Origin: [Mycobacterium] manitobense
Lineage (GTDB): Bacteria > Actinomycetota > Actinomycetes > Mycobacteriales > Mycobacteriaceae
Length of the DNA: 64,000 nucleotides
Direction: 5' to 3'
NCBI RefSeq assembly: GCF_025821665.1
Contig: NZ_JACKSJ010000148.1
Location: 1-64,000, forward strand
The translations under genes and the position numbers were made by a program. Numbering within the stretch: the stretch's first letter is position 1; every line of letters starts with the position of its first letter. The notes below the pieces were generated by a model. That model saw only the letters and a list, made by a program, of their open reading frames with translations, was not told the DNA's origin and ran no database searches. This document shows positions 33,175 through 42,882 of the stretch, piece by piece.

Positions 33175-33410
33175 GCAGGGCCGGAAGTGTCGCGCGAGGC
33201 GCCGTTGTAGCGCGTTCGTGACAATTCGAGACGAACCTGTCACCCGCTCCGACTGGCTCACTCACAGGTTGTCTCAGTACGATGTGGGTCTTGCTGTGAT
33301 GGCTCCAGTCACGGAGCCGATCTCGATGCTGCTGCGAGGCATGTGGCATTGCACAAGCCGGCTGGGCGCGACGCGCCGGCGGGTTCACGGAGTCGGAGGC
33401 CGATGAGGAC

Positions 33411-35627
33411 ATGAGTGACGGCGACAACGCCACTCCTGGCCGTCGGCGGGCGCCGGACCCGGCCCCGGATCATGACGCGGACAACCAATGGCTTACCCGA
33501 ACTCCCCGGCGATCCCTCGGCGCCGCGCCGTGGGAGCGCAGCGACCGGCACCCCGTCACGCCCGCGGCCGCCGATGAGCCCGACGACGAGGCGGCCGACG
33601 AGCCGAGCGGTAGCCACACCGACGGCGGCCTGACGGTCGCCGACCTCATCGCCAAGATGGCCGGAGAGGGCACCGGCGGACGCCGCGCGCGGCGCCACCT
33701 CGCCGAGCCCGAGCCCGAACCCGAGGCGCCGCCCGCACCGCCGACCGAGATCATCGACGTGGTCCCGCCGGCCGAGCCGCCCGCACCGCCGACCGAGATC
33801 ATCGACGCCGTCCCTGCCGAACCCTACGAGCAGTACGAGGACTACGAGTCCTACCAGCCCTACGGCGGCTACGAGGCCGTGGCCGCCGACGGTGGCGCCC
33901 GCCCGTCGGATCCGGACCGGCAGGACACCGAGATCATCCCGCCCGTACCGTCCGCGTACGACGACGACATCCCCGACCTCACGTCCTCGCGGGTGCCGCC
34001 GTCACGGATCGGCCGGCGTTCGGTGGGCGCGCCGGGTGACGAACCGCACCGCCGCAGACGGGTGATGCTGGCCGGCCGGACCGCCGCCGCGCTGCTGGCG
34101 GCCTTCGCGCTCGTGCTGACCGGTGGCGCGTGGCAGTGGCAGTCGTCGAAGAACAACAGCATGAACAAGGTGTCGGCGCTGGACCGGGATTCGCGCGACA
34201 TCATCGACGCCAACGCGCAGTACGGCGACGAGAACTTCCTGATCGTCGGCGTGGACAGCCGGATCGGCCAGAACAGCGACATGGGCGCCGGCGACACCGA
34301 GGACGCGGCGGGCGCGCGCTCGGACACCGTGATGCTGGTTAACATCCCCGCCAACCGGGAGCGGGTCGTCGCGGTGTCATTCCCGCGCGATCTGTCCATC
34401 GAGCCGATGGAGTGCGAGCCGTGGAATCCCGAGACCGGCGCATACGGACCGATCACCGATGAGAACTCGCCGATGTACGGGCTCGAGGAGGCGTGGACCG
34501 AGACCAAGCTGAACTCCGCGTACGCCGTCGGCGGGCCGAAGTGCCTGGTCAAGGTCATCCAGAAGCTCTCCGGGCTGTCGGTCAACCGGTTCATGGCCGT
34601 CGACTTCGCCGGCTTCGCCAAGATGGTCGACGCGATCGGCGGCGTCGAGGTCTGCAGCACCACCCCGATCGAGGATTACGAGCTGGGCACGGTACTGCCG
34701 AACGCGGGCCGCCAGATGATCGACGGACACACCGCGCTGAACTACGTGCGCGCCCGCCAGGTCACCACCGAGATCAACGGCGACTACGGCCGCATCAAGC
34801 GCCAGCAGCTGTTCCTGTCGTCGCTGCTGCGGTCGCTCATCAGCAAGGAGGTGTTCTTCTCGCTGAACAAGCTCAACGACGTGGTGAACAAGTTCATCGA
34901 CGACACCTATGTCGACAACATCGGCACCCGTGAACTGGTCGACCTCGGCCAGTCGATCCAGGGGGTGTCCGCCGGCCGGATCAGTTTCGTCACCGTGCCC
35001 ACGGTCGGCTATGCCGACGACTACGGCAACGAGGTGCCGCGCGAGGACGACATGAACGCCCTGTTCGACGCGATCATCAACGACAACCCACTGCCCGGGG
35101 AGAAGAACGCCGACAACACTCCGGTGCCGGGCACTCCTGAGTCGGCCACCCTGACCCCCGAGTCGAGCACCGCGGCGCCCGAGCCGGCACCGGCGACCGA
35201 CCCGGGCCGGCTGGTCAACGCCGTCACCACGGATCCGGCGCAGGTCACCGTCCAGGTGTCGAACTCGACCGGTCAAACCGGCCTCGGCGCCACCGCCGCC
35301 GACGAGCTGCAGGCGCACGGGTTCAACGTCACCACCCCCGACGACTACCCCGACTCGCTGTCCTCGACGACCGTGTTCTTCGCACCGGGCAACGAGCAGG
35401 CCGCGGCCACGGTCGCCTCGTCGTTCACCAACGCCACCGTCGAACAGGTCACCGGTCTCGGTGACACCGTGCAGGTGGTGCTCGGCTCGGACTTCAACAC
35501 CGTGAACGCGCCGACACCGAGCGGGTCGCCCGTGCAGGTCCAGGTGGTGCGGGGCACGAGCACCTCCCCGTCGCACCTGCCCGAGGATCTCGCCGTCACC
35601 AACGCCGCCGACACCACCTGCGAATAG
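33411..35627 (+). CDS. LytR-CpsA-Psr (LCP) family cell-wall ligase
   Basis: A 738-residue LCP protein that probably attaches arabinogalactan or another polymer to peptidoglycan. Residues 1-205 are a long acidic, Pro-rich cytoplasmic tail with a duplicated PPAPPTEIID unit (encoded at 33728-33759 and 33776-33807). A transmembrane helix (TAAALLAAFALVLTGGAW, about 224-241) precedes the LCP domain with VGVDSRIGQNSDMGAGD, RSDTVMLVNIPANRERV and VSFPRDLSI, the Arg and Asp residues of the active site. A C-terminal LytR_C domain (VTVQVSNSTGQTGLGATAADEL) ends the protein. Equivalent to M. tuberculosis Rv0822c in position. Confidence 0.92.
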   Translation: MSDGDNATPGRRRAPDPAPDHDADNQWLTRTPRRSLGAAPWERSDRHPVTPAAADEPDDEAADEPSGSHTDGGLTVADLIAKMAGEGTGGRRARRHLAEPEPEPEAPPAPPTEIIDVVPPAEPPAPPTEIIDAVPAEPYEQYEDYESYQPYGGYEAVAADGGARPSDPDRQDTEIIPPVPSAYDDDIPDLTSSRVPPSRIGRRSVGAPGDEPHRRRRVMLAGRTAAALLAAFALVLTGGAWQWQSSKNNSMNKVSALDRDSRDIIDANAQYGDENFLIVGVDSRIGQNSDMGAGDTEDAAGARSDTVMLVNIPANRERVVAVSFPRDLSIEPMECEPWNPETGAYGPITDENSPMYGLEEAWTETKLNSAYAVGGPKCLVKVIQKLSGLSVNRFMAVDFAGFAKMVDAIGGVEVCSTTPIEDYELGTVLPNAGRQMIDGHTALNYVRARQVTTEINGDYGRIKRQQLFLSSLLRSLISKEVFFSLNKLNDVVNKFIDDTYVDNIGTRELVDLGQSIQGVSAGRISFVTVPTVGYADDYGNEVPREDDMNALFDAIINDNPLPGEKNADNTPVPGTPESATLTPESSTAAPEPAPATDPGRLVNAVTTDPAQVTVQVSNSTGQTGLGATAADELQAHGFNVTTPDDYPDSLSSTTVFFAPGNEQAAATVASSFTNATVEQVTGLGDTVQVVLGSDFNTVNAPTPSGSPVQVQVVRGTSTSPSHLPEDLAVTNAADTTCE
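33728..33807 (+). repeat. 48-bp tandem duplication inside the LCP gene
   Basis: A 32-base stretch at 33728-33759 recurs exactly at 33776-33807, giving a 48-base (16-residue) repeat of PPAPPTEIID followed by Asp/Val/Pro residues in the cytoplasmic tail. A third, degenerate DTEII occurs about 40 residues later. Confidence 0.8.
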
Positions 35628-35668
35628 CGGCTTCGTTAATCGGACAACAGCACGTCCGGGCGGTTGTC

Positions 35669-35686
35669 ATTCACCTGTCGTTCATT
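35669..35686 (+). promoter_or_regulatory. PHO-box-like direct repeat upstream of phoU
   Basis: ATTCACC-tgtc-GTTCATT: two 7-base repeats on an 11-base period, matching the GTTCACC-like half sites bound by actinobacterial phosphate response regulators (RegX3/PhoP type). It ends 46 bases before the phoU start and 33 bases before a TAGGCT -10 box. Confidence 0.6.
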
Positions 35687-35719
35687 GTCCGCGTCGTGAC
35701 GCGTGACCTGCTCAACCTC

Positions 35720-35725
35720 TAGGCT
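35720..35725 (+). promoter_or_regulatory. Putative -10 box of phoU (leaderless)
   Basis: TAGGCT stands 6 bases before ATG 35732, giving a predicted transcript that begins at the start codon. The PHO box is correctly placed for an activator. Confidence 0.5.
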
Positions 35726-35731
35726 TGGCCC

Positions 35732-36400
35732 ATGCGAACCGCGTACCACGAACAGTTGGACTCCCTGACGAGGCAGCTCGGCGAAATGTGCGGCCTGGCG
35801 GGTACGGCGATGGAACGCGCGACCCAGTCCCTGCTGCAGGCCGATCTGGTACTTGCCGAACAGGTGATCAGCGACCACGAGCAGATCGCCGCCCTGAGCG
35901 TCCGCGCCGAGGAGTCCGCGTTCGTGCTGCTGGCGCTGCAGGCCCCGGTGGCTGGTGACCTGCGCTCGGTCGTCGGCTCGATCCAGATCGTCGCCGACGT
36001 CGACCGGATGGGGGCGCTGGCCCTGCACGTCGCCAAGATCGCTCGCCGACGCCACCCGCAGCATGTGCTGCCCGAGGAGGTCAACGGCTACTTCGCCGAG
36101 ATGGGCCGCGTCGCAGTCGAACTCGGCAATGCCGCGCAGGAGGTTCTGCTCACCCGCGATCCGGAGAAGGCCGCCCGCATCCAGGAGGAAGACGATGCGA
36201 TGGACGACCTGCACCGGCATCTGTTCACGGTGCTGATGGACCGCGAGTGGAAGCACGGCGTGACACCCGCCGTGGACGTGACCCTGCTCAGCCGGTTCTA
36301 CGAGCGCTTCGCCGACCACGCCGTCGAGGTGGCGCGCCGGGTCATCTTTCAGGTCACGGGGACCTATCCGACCGAGGAGCAGATCCCCACTCCGCGCTGA
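35732..36400 (+). CDS. phoU: Phosphate-system regulator PhoU (PhoY2-like)
   Basis: A 222-residue helical protein of two PhoU repeats. Repeat 1 contains [23 protein letters not shown] (about 50-72), repeat 2 the metal-binding [18 protein letters not shown] near residue 195. PhoU/PhoY2 couples the Pst transporter to the SenX3-RegX3 two-component system and represses the phosphate-starvation response when phosphate is ample. It lies at the head of a region containing pstSCAB in convergent orientation, with a PHO-box-like repeat in its promoter. Confidence 0.94.
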   Translation: MRTAYHEQLDSLTRQLGEMCGLAGTAMERATQSLLQADLVLAEQVISDHEQIAALSVRAEESAFVLLALQAPVAGDLRSVVGSIQIVADVDRMGALALHVAKIARRRHPQHVLPEEVNGYFAEMGRVAVELGNAAQEVLLTRDPEKAARIQEEDDAMDDLHRHLFTVLMDREWKHGVTPAVDVTLLSRFYERFADHAVEVARRVIFQVTGTYPTEEQIPTPR

Positions 36401-36447
36401 GGTCTGCCGGCGGGCACCCGCGTCGTGCTGACCCCCGACCCGGCGAT

Positions 36448-37185
36448 TCAGGCCGAGATGGACGGCGCCAGACGGTAGCCGGCACCGCGGATGGTGCGGA
36501 TGAACTCGCCGTGTTCGGGATCGTGACCGAGCTTCTCGCGCAGTCGTCGTACGTGCACGGCGACGGTGTTGGTGTCGGCGGGATGGCCCCAGACTGCGCG
36601 GCTGATCTCGTCGCTGCTGGCCACTCGTCCGCGGCGTTCGATGAGGTACACCAGGAGCTCGAGTTCACGCTGGGTCAACTGGACGTCGCGCCCGCGGACG
36701 CGGGTCTCGTAGCCGTCCCGGTCCACCTCGATCGGGCCGGCCGTGTAGACCTGCTGATCCCGCCGGGGTTCGTGGAATCCGTTGAACGCGAACGGCGCGA
36801 TCGTGTTGATGTCGTACGGACGGACGATGAGCGCCGAGGCGCCCGCGGACAGCGCCTGACGCGTGAGCTCATCGGCGCTGGGCGCGCCGATGAGGATCGG
36901 CAGGTTCCATCTGTTGCGCACCGCCCAGGTGATCCGGGCCGCATCGACGGTGCTGGTCCGCGCCGCCAGCACCAGCACATTGGGCCGTTCGACGCCGATG
37001 GCCAGCAGCGCCTCGGCGCCGTCGTCGCACCAGGTGGTCTCGATGCCGATCTTCGCCGCGTCGTCCATCAGGTGCGCCGCGACACCGGCGTCGGTGTCGA
37101 CCAGCATCAGCGTCCCACGGGTGGGCGGGACGGCGGCGCGATGCCGCCCCAATCCCACCTCGGTCCGCCGCACCTCAATCGTCAC
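36448..37185 (-). CDS. OmpR/PhoB-type response regulator with degenerate receiver
   Basis: A 245-residue two-domain protein: a receiver-like domain (about 24-130) and a C-terminal winged helix (about 145-240; QLTQRELELLVYLIERRGRVASSDEI, then AVHVRRLREKLG and IRTIRGAGYRL). The phosphoacceptor position carries Ala (NVLVLAARTS, about residue 74), and the conserved Lys is Arg (IVRPYD), though the acidic pocket (LVDTD) remains. It should therefore work without phosphorylation, like GlnR. It follows pstB by 59 bases on the same strand, suggesting it is the last gene of the pst operon. Target genes unknown. Confidence 0.86.
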   Translation of the reverse strand: MTIEVRRTEVGLGRHRAAVPPTRGTLMLVDTDAGVAAHLMDDAAKIGIETTWCDDGAEALLAIGVERPNVLVLAARTSTVDAARITWAVRNRWNLPILIGAPSADELTRQALSAGASALIVRPYDINTIAPFAFNGFHEPRRDQQVYTAGPIEVDRDGYETRVRGRDVQLTQRELELLVYLIERRGRVASSDEISRAVWGHPADTNTVAVHVRRLREKLGHDPEHGEFIRTIRGAGYRLAPSISA

Positions 37186-37244
37186 GCGTCATCGCCTGGC
37201 CGGTCACTTTGTCGCCCCCTCGCGCGACGTGCATGCAGCGACCG

Positions 37245-38021
37245 TCAGCCGAAGCGGCCCGAGATGTAGTCCTCTGTCGCCTTCTGGGTCGGATTGGAGA
37301 AGATCTTCTCCGTGTCGTCGACCTCGACCAGCTGGCCGGGCTTGCCGGTGGCCTCGAGGTTGAAGAACGCGGTCTGGTCGCTGACCCGGGCGGCCTGCTG
37401 CATGTTGTGGGTCACGATCACGATCGTGTAGTCCTGCTTGAGCTCGGCGATCAGGTCCTCGATCGCCAGCGTCGAGATCGGGTCGAGCGCCGAACACGGC
37501 TCGTCCATCAACAGCACGTCGGGCTGCACCGCAATGGCGCGGGCGATGCACAGCCGCTGCTGCTGGCCACCGGACAACCCGCCACCCGGCTTGTCGAGCC
37601 GGTCCTTGACCTCGTTCCACAGGTTCGCGCCCTTGAGCGAACGCTCGGCCACCTCGTCGAGGGTCTTCTTGTTGCGCGTTCCCTGCAGCTTCAGCCCGGC
37701 CACCACGTTGTCGCGAATCGACATGGTGGGGAACGGGTTCGGACGCTGGAACACCATGCCGATGGTCTTGCGGACGCTCACCGGGTCGATACCCGAGGCG
37801 TAGATGTCCTCACCGTCGAGCAGCACCGAACCCTCGACGCGGGCGCCGGGGATCACCTCGTGCATCCGGTTCAGGGTGCGCAGCACGGTCGACTTCCCGC
37901 AGCCGGACGGCCCGATGAAGGCCGTGACGCTGCGCGGCAGCACCGCGAGACCCACGTTGGACACGGCATGGAAGCTGCCGTAGTAGATGTTGAGATCCTT
38001 GAGATCCAGGCGCTTGGCCAT
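37245..38021 (-). CDS. pstB: Phosphate ABC transporter ATP-binding protein PstB (PhoT)
   Basis: A 258-residue ATPase of the high-affinity phosphate importer. Walker [10 protein letters not shown] (Lys43), Q-loop [10 protein letters not shown], signature LSGGQQQRL, Walker [13 protein letters not shown] and the H-switch [11 protein letters not shown] are all intact and close to the PstB consensus. It is 7 bases after pstA in the pstSCAB operon and drives phosphate uptake in the inner membrane. In M. tuberculosis the corresponding gene is phoT (Rv0820), beside phoY2. Confidence 0.95.
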   Translation of the reverse strand: MAKRLDLKDLNIYYGSFHAVSNVGLAVLPRSVTAFIGPSGCGKSTVLRTLNRMHEVIPGARVEGSVLLDGEDIYASGIDPVSVRKTIGMVFQRPNPFPTMSIRDNVVAGLKLQGTRNKKTLDEVAERSLKGANLWNEVKDRLDKPGGGLSGGQQQRLCIARAIAVQPDVLLMDEPCSALDPISTLAIEDLIAELKQDYTIVIVTHNMQQAARVSDQTAFFNLEATGKPGQLVEVDDTEKIFSNPTQKATEDYISGRFG

Positions 38022-38028
38022 GAGGCTC

Positions 38029-38940
38029 CTAAACTCTGTTCCGCGTGAGGTATCGGTTGATGAAGGCAGCGCCGAGATAAAGAGCCGCGATGATCAGGAT
38101 GAGGGTCAGTGCGGCGCCCCAGACCCTGAGTGCGCCTGCGGCTTCCGGGTTGATCAGTTCGGTGTAGATCAGCAGGGGCAGCGACGCCATGTTGCCCTCG
38201 AAGGCGTCGAAGTTGATCGACCGGCTGTAGCCGACGAGCACCAGCACCGGAGCCGTCTCACCCATGACCCTGGCCAGGGCGAGCAGGATGCCGCTGATCA
38301 TCCCGGGCAGCGCCGTGGGCACCACGACGCGCATGATGGTCTTCCACTTGGGAATACCCAACGCGTAGGACGCTTCTCGCAATTCGTCGGGAACGAGCTT
38401 GAGCATCTCCTCGGTGTTCCGTACGACCACGGGCAGCATCAGCAGCACCAGGGCCAGCGAAACGGCGAAGGCACTCTGCTCGAAGCCCAGCGTCGCGATC
38501 CACAGCGCGAAGACGAACAGCGCGGCCACGATCGACGGCACACCCGCGAGGATGTCGACCATGAACGTGGTGATCTTGGCGAACCGGCCTCGGCCGTACT
38601 CGACCAGGTAGACCGCGGCCATGACGCCCAACGGCACCGAGAGCACGGCTGCGATGGCCGCCTGGATCAGCGTGCCGTAGATCGCGTGGTACACGCCGCC
38701 CGCGAACTCTTCGGGCAGCACTCCGGCCAGGGAGTTGGTCCACCATGTCGACAGGGTCATCGCGCGGACGCCCTTGGCCAGCACGGTGTAGATCAGCCAC
38801 ACCAACGGGACCATCGCGATCACGAACGACGCGGTGAACAGCGTTGTCGCGAGGCCGTTCTTGAGCTTGCGACTGGTGCTGAGCGGGTGGAAGGTCGGGG
38901 CCTTCACCGGCTGGTCGAGCGCTGACGTCGTTGCGGTCAT
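38029..38940 (-). CDS. pstA: Phosphate ABC transporter permease PstA
   Basis: A 303-residue inner-membrane permease with six predicted helices. The binding-protein-dependent transport motif appears as [45 protein letters not shown], the EAA loop that docks PstB. Its ATG overlaps the pstC stop (ATGA), so translation is coupled. It forms the heterodimeric channel with PstC. Confidence 0.94.
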   Translation of the reverse strand: MTATTSALDQPVKAPTFHPLSTSRKLKNGLATTLFTASFVIAMVPLVWLIYTVLAKGVRAMTLSTWWTNSLAGVLPEEFAGGVYHAIYGTLIQAAIAAVLSVPLGVMAAVYLVEYGRGRFAKITTFMVDILAGVPSIVAALFVFALWIATLGFEQSAFAVSLALVLLMLPVVVRNTEEMLKLVPDELREASYALGIPKWKTIMRVVVPTALPGMISGILLALARVMGETAPVLVLVGYSRSINFDAFEGNMASLPLLIYTELINPEAAGALRVWGAALTLILIIAALYLGAAFINRYLTRNRV

Positions 38941-39983
38941 CCTCCGCTAACCCTTCCGCCGGCCGCTGCCCGGGCCAGCGCGTTGACCACGAAGGTCAGC
39001 GCGAAGAGCACGAAGCCGGCGGCGATGTAAGCACCTGTGGGCAGCGGCGCACTGAATTCAGCGGCTGCCGAGGCGATCTTGGATGCGAATGTGTAGCCAC
39101 CGTCGAACAGCGACCAGTGGCCGGCCTGCGCCGCGGTGCGCAGGATGATCAGGATCGCGATCGTCTCGCCGAGCGCGCGGCCCAATCCCAGCATCGACGC
39201 CGCGATCATGCCGCTTCGGCCGTAGGGGAACACGGTCATCCGGATGACTTCCCACTTCGTGGCGCCGAGTGCCTGCGCAGCCTCGACATGGCCACGCGGG
39301 GTGAGTGCGAAGACCTCGCGGGTGACCGAGGTGATGATCGGCAGGATCATCACCGCCAGCACGATTCCCGCCGTGAATATCGTTCCGCCGCCCGCGAGCG
39401 ACACGTTGCCCTGGGAGAACAGGAAGAACCAGCCGAGGCTGTCGTTGAGGAAGGTCGCCACCGGGCTCAGCCACGGTGCGAGCACGAAGATGCCCCACAG
39501 ACCGAAGACGATGGACGGCACGGCCGCCAGCAGATCGACCAGCATCCCGAACGGTCGCGCCAACCGCTTGGGCGCGTAGTTCGTCAGGAACGCCGCGATC
39601 CCGATCGCGATGGGCACGGCGATGATCAGGGCGAACACCGAGCTGAGCACGGTCACCATGAACAGGTCGCGGATACCGAAGCGCAGGTTGCTCGAGTCGC
39701 TGGTGAGGAACTCGGTGCTGGTCAGGAAGTTCGCCTGATTGGCCTGCAGTGAGGGAATCGCCTTGATGATCAGGAAGAGCGCCATCAGCGCGATCGCACC
39801 GATGATGGTGGCGCCGGCCGCGATCGCGATGGACTTGAAGACGGTGTCGCCCCAACGTCCTTCGCCCTGCCTCAAGGCCGATCCCTTCCGGTTCTTCGTT
39901 GGCTTCTCGGGCGTGTGCCCGCCCTGCTGTGGGCTCGTCGTCTCCGACGAGCCCACAGCGGTCGAGTCTGGTGTGACAGCCAT
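38937..39983 (-). CDS. pstC: Phosphate ABC transporter permease PstC
   Basis: A 348-residue permease partner of PstA. The first 45 residues are hydrophilic and disordered-looking, then come six transmembrane helices; the EAA loop is [45 protein letters not shown]. The gene begins 13 bases after the pstS stop. The Pst system is normally induced under phosphate starvation through a PHO box, present upstream of pstS. Confidence 0.94.
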   Translation of the reverse strand: MAVTPDSTAVGSSETTSPQQGGHTPEKPTKNRKGSALRQGEGRWGDTVFKSIAIAAGATIIGAIALMALFLIIKAIPSLQANQANFLTSTEFLTSDSSNLRFGIRDLFMVTVLSSVFALIIAVPIAIGIAAFLTNYAPKRLARPFGMLVDLLAAVPSIVFGLWGIFVLAPWLSPVATFLNDSLGWFFLFSQGNVSLAGGGTIFTAGIVLAVMILPIITSVTREVFALTPRGHVEAAQALGATKWEVIRMTVFPYGRSGMIAASMLGLGRALGETIAILIILRTAAQAGHWSLFDGGYTFASKIASAAAEFSAPLPTGAYIAAGFVLFALTFVVNALARAAAGGRVSGG

Positions 39984-39996
39984 TGTGTTGTGGTTA

Positions 39997-41130
39997 CTAC
40001 GCCGTCGCGTTGATGGCGTCGACAGCCTCGGTCAGCCGCGTCTTGAAGGCCTCGGGAACCGGGATGTAGCCGTTGTCTTCGAGGCCCTTCTGCCCGTTGC
40101 CCAGTGCCGAGTTCAGGAACGCCTTGACCGCGGTGGCCACCTCGGCGTCCGGGTACTTCGAGCACACGATCTCATAGGCCGCGAGCATGATCGGGTAGGA
40201 CCCGGCCTCGGTGGGCTTGTAGAACGACGCGGTGTCGAGGACCAGGTCGTTCCCGTCGCCCTTGAACTTGACGCCGTCGATGGCCTTGCCGGCCGTCTCC
40301 GTGCTCAGCTCCACCGGCTCGGGACCGGCCGACGTGATGATCTTGGCGATCGAGAGGTTCTGCGACTTGGCGAACGACCACTCGTTGTAGGTGATCGAGC
40401 CCGGCGTGCTCTTGATGGCCGCCGAGGTGCCCTCGTTGCCCTTGGCGCCCTCGCCGACACCGCCGGCGAAGGACTTGCCCGCACCCTTGCCCCAGGAGCC
40501 GTCCGACGCCGCATCCAGGTACTTCTGGAAGTTGTCGGTCGTGCCCGACTCGTCGCTGCGGAAGATCACGTTGATCGGATCGGCAGGAAGGGTGGCGCCC
40601 GAGTTCAGCGCCGCGATCTCCGGTGCGTTCCAGGTCTTCACCGCGCCGTTGAAGATCTTGCCCAGCGTCGGTCCGTCCAGCACCAGGCCGTCGACGCCGG
40701 GGACGTTGTAGGTCACGGCGATGGGTCCGAAGACGGCGGGGAGGTTCCACGCTTCACTGCCACCGCAGCGTTCCTTGGCCTTCTCGACCTCGCCCTTGTC
40801 CGCGCTGAGGGGAGAGTCGGAGCCGCCGAAGTCGGTCTGGCCGCCGAGGAACTCCGACACGCCGGCACCCGATCCGCTCGAGGTGTAGTTCAGCGTGAAG
40901 CCGGGGCAGTCCGTCTCGTAGGCGTTGATGAACCGCGTCATCGCGTTGGCCTGCGCGCTCGAGCCGCTCGCCTTCAGCGCTTCCTTGCCGCCGCACTCAC
41001 CGGCGGCCTGCGAACCGGATTCGCCGGATCCCGATCCCGAAGAGGTGTTGTTGTCGCTGCCACACGCCGACAGCAGCAGGGCACCGGCGGCCAGCAGGCC
41101 GAGCGCAGCACCAGAACGATTCGCCTTCAC
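39997..41130 (-). CDS. pstS: Phosphate-binding lipoprotein PstS
   Basis: A 377-residue periplasmic phosphate-binding protein anchored by a lipid at Cys23 (LLLSACGS lipobox). The Ser/Gly-rich linker (SSGSGSG) precedes the fold; phosphate contacts are in [31 protein letters not shown] and [14 protein letters not shown] 41130 is selected: AAGGAG lies 4 bases upstream, and the ATG seven codons earlier lacks a ribosome site. It is the first gene of the pstSCAB operon, under a PHO-box-like repeat at 41245-41262. Confidence 0.95.
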   Translation of the reverse strand: MKANRSGAALGLLAAGALLLSACGSDNNTSSGSGSGESGSQAAGECGGKEALKASGSSAQANAMTRFINAYETDCPGFTLNYTSSGSGAGVSEFLGGQTDFGGSDSPLSADKGEVEKAKERCGGSEAWNLPAVFGPIAVTYNVPGVDGLVLDGPTLGKIFNGAVKTWNAPEIAALNSGATLPADPINVIFRSDESGTTDNFQKYLDAASDGSWGKGAGKSFAGGVGEGAKGNEGTSAAIKSTPGSITYNEWSFAKSQNLSIAKIITSAGPEPVELSTETAGKAIDGVKFKGDGNDLVLDTASFYKPTEAGSYPIMLAAYEIVCSKYPDAEVATAVKAFLNSALGNGQKGLEDNGYIPVPEAFKTRLTEAVDAINATA

Positions 41131-41244
41131 GAAGCTCCTTCTAGAGATCACGGGTGGACGCTGGCCGTCGCCGGCGCGTCAAGCAGACCCATTGCTGCTC
41201 GGCTGTGAACCTAAAGGGACGCCATGAATGAATTACCTACGCAT

Positions 41245-41262
41245 GGTGAACGGAAAATGAAC
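41245..41262 (-). promoter_or_regulatory. PHO box upstream of pstS
   Basis: On the minus strand GTTCATT-ttcc-GTTCACC: two 7-base direct repeats spaced by 4 bases, the classical actinobacterial PHO box. It lies 115-132 bases before the pstS GTG. A further GGTTCAC half site follows near 41203-41209, and TAGGTT is a plausible -10. Confidence 0.7.
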
Positions 41263-41348
41263 CACACCGGCGACGTCCGCCACTTTTCACACCTCGTTGA
41301 CAGGATCGAACGCATCCGGCCCCGCCGACCGACGGTTTCCGGCCGTGA

Positions 41349-41771
41349 TCAGTCGCGTTGACACAGCCGGGCCTTCAGTTCGTCCACCCGGGCAGCGATG
41401 TCGTCGCGCACGAGTCGCATCCGTTCGATGCCGTCGATGCCCCGCTCGGACGGCTCGTCGGTGTCCCAGTTCTCGAACCGCGTCCCCGGCACCGGGTCGA
41501 CCTCAGCTTCCCGACCGAGTGTGACGACCAGATCGACCTTCTCGACCAGATCCGGGTCCAGCGCCTTCGGCGTCTGATCGGTGATGTCGACGCCGACCTC
41601 CGCGAGCACCTCTGCGGACAGCGCGTTGATCTCACCGCCAGGCCTGGTGCCCGCCGAGTACACGTCGACGGAATCCGCTGCGACCTTGCGCATGAGCCCC
41701 GCGGCCATCTGCGACTTGCCGCCGTTCTTCACGCACACGAACAGCACCGCCGGCTTCGCGTGTTCAGCCAC
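41349..41771 (-). CDS. arsC: Arsenate reductase (low-molecular-weight phosphatase family)
   Basis: A 140-residue ArsC that reduces arsenate to arsenite, in mycobacteria with mycothiol and mycoredoxin. The P-loop starts with the catalytic Cys13 (FVCVKNGGKSQMAAG); the motif is CVKNGGKS rather than the usual CVHNAGRS. WDTDEPSERGIDGIE holds the conserved Asp-Pro-like region near residue 105. GTG 41771 is preferred because it overlaps the acr3 stop (GTGGCTGA) and leaves good spacing from AAGGG. It ends 219 bases before the pstS start. Confidence 0.9.
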   Translation of the reverse strand: MAEHAKPAVLFVCVKNGGKSQMAAGLMRKVAADSVDVYSAGTRPGGEINALSAEVLAEVGVDITDQTPKALDPDLVEKVDLVVTLGREAEVDPVPGTRFENWDTDEPSERGIDGIERMRLVRDDIAARVDELKARLCQRD

Positions 41772-42882
41772 GTGGCACACCCTTCTTCACGACGTCTGCT
41801 GCATCCCCAGCGGTGGGTGACGAGAACCGGCGCCGCAACGCCAGTGAGACGTACACCAGGGCGACGAGCACCGGAACCTCGATGAGCGGACCGACGACGC
41901 CGGCGAGGGCCTGCCCGGACGTCGCTCCGTAGGTAGCGATCGCCACAGCGATGGCGAGTTCGAAGTTGTTGCCGGCCGCGGTGAAAGCCAGGGTGGTGGT
42001 TCGCGCGTAGCCCAGGCCGATGGCCGCGCCGAGCAGATATCCGCCGCCCCACATCACCGCGAAGTACACCAGCAGCGGCAGGGCGATCCGGGCCACATCC
42101 ATTGGGCGACTGGTGATCTGCTCCCCCTGCAGGGCGAACAGGATGACGATCGTGAAGAGCAGACCGTAGAGCGCCCACGGCCCGATCGCCGGCAGGAACT
42201 TCGTCTCGTACCAGTCCCGCCCCTTTGCCCTCTCACCGAACCGGCGCGAAAGATAGCCCGCCAGCAGCGGAATGCCGAGGAAGATGAGCACCGACTTGGC
42301 GATCTCCCATGGCGACGTGGAGATGGTGGCCTGTACGAGCCCCAGCCAGCCCGGCAGCACCGACAGGTAGAACCAGCCCAGCACTGCGAACATGATGACC
42401 TGGAAGACGGAGTTGAGGGCGACCAGCACGGCCGCTGCCTCGCGGTCGCCACAGGCCAGGTCGTTCCAGATGATCACCATGGCGATGCACCGGGCGAGGC
42501 CGACGATGATCAGGCCCGTCCGGTACTCCGGCAGGTCGGGCAGCATGAGCCAGGCCAGCGCGAACATCAGCGCAGGCCCGAAAACCCAGTTCAGGACGAG
42601 GGAACTGATGAGGAGGCGACGATCGCCGGTGACGGTGTCGAGGCGGTCGTAGCGCACCTTGGCCAGCACCGGGTACATCATGATCAGCAGTCCGAGCGCG
42701 ATGGGCAGCGAGACGCCGTCGATGGCGACGTGCCCCAGCGCGGTGTTCAGTCCGGGGACCCCGCGGCCCAGCAGCAGGCCCGCGGCCATCGCGAGGCCGA
42801 TCCACAACGGCAGGAATCGGTCCAGGGTGGAGAGCTTGCCGACGACGTCCGGGGTGTCGGCGGACGCAGCGGTCCTCGTCAC
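41764..42882 (-). CDS. acr3: ACR3-family arsenite efflux permease
   Basis: A 372-residue membrane protein of ten helices. Family landmarks are LGLLIMMYPVLAKVRYD near residue 65, GLARCIAMVIIWNDLACGD (about 130) with the conserved Cys of the substrate path, and FTAAGNNFELAIAVAIATYG (about 305). It exports As(III) using the proton gradient. GTG 42882 overlaps the arsR stop (GTGA), so it is coupled; the upstream reading in arsR is rejected. It forms an arsR-acr3-arsC operon. Confidence 0.94.
   Translation of the reverse strand: MTRTAASADTPDVVGKLSTLDRFLPLWIGLAMAAGLLLGRGVPGLNTALGHVAIDGVSLPIALGLLIMMYPVLAKVRYDRLDTVTGDRRLLISSLVLNWVFGPALMFALAWLMLPDLPEYRTGLIIVGLARCIAMVIIWNDLACGDREAAAVLVALNSVFQVIMFAVLGWFYLSVLPGWLGLVQATISTSPWEIAKSVLIFLGIPLLAGYLSRRFGERAKGRDWYETKFLPAIGPWALYGLLFTIVILFALQGEQITSRPMDVARIALPLLVYFAVMWGGGYLLGAAIGLGYARTTTLAFTAAGNNFELAIAVAIATYGATSGQALAGVVGPLIEVPVLVALVYVSLALRRRFSSPTAGDAADVVKKGVPRG

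Noticed and set aside
33175-33410. Gene in the dus-LCP gap
   Set aside because: 236 bases with no supported frame; only weak inverted arms AACCTGT/ACAGGTT about 22 bases apart.
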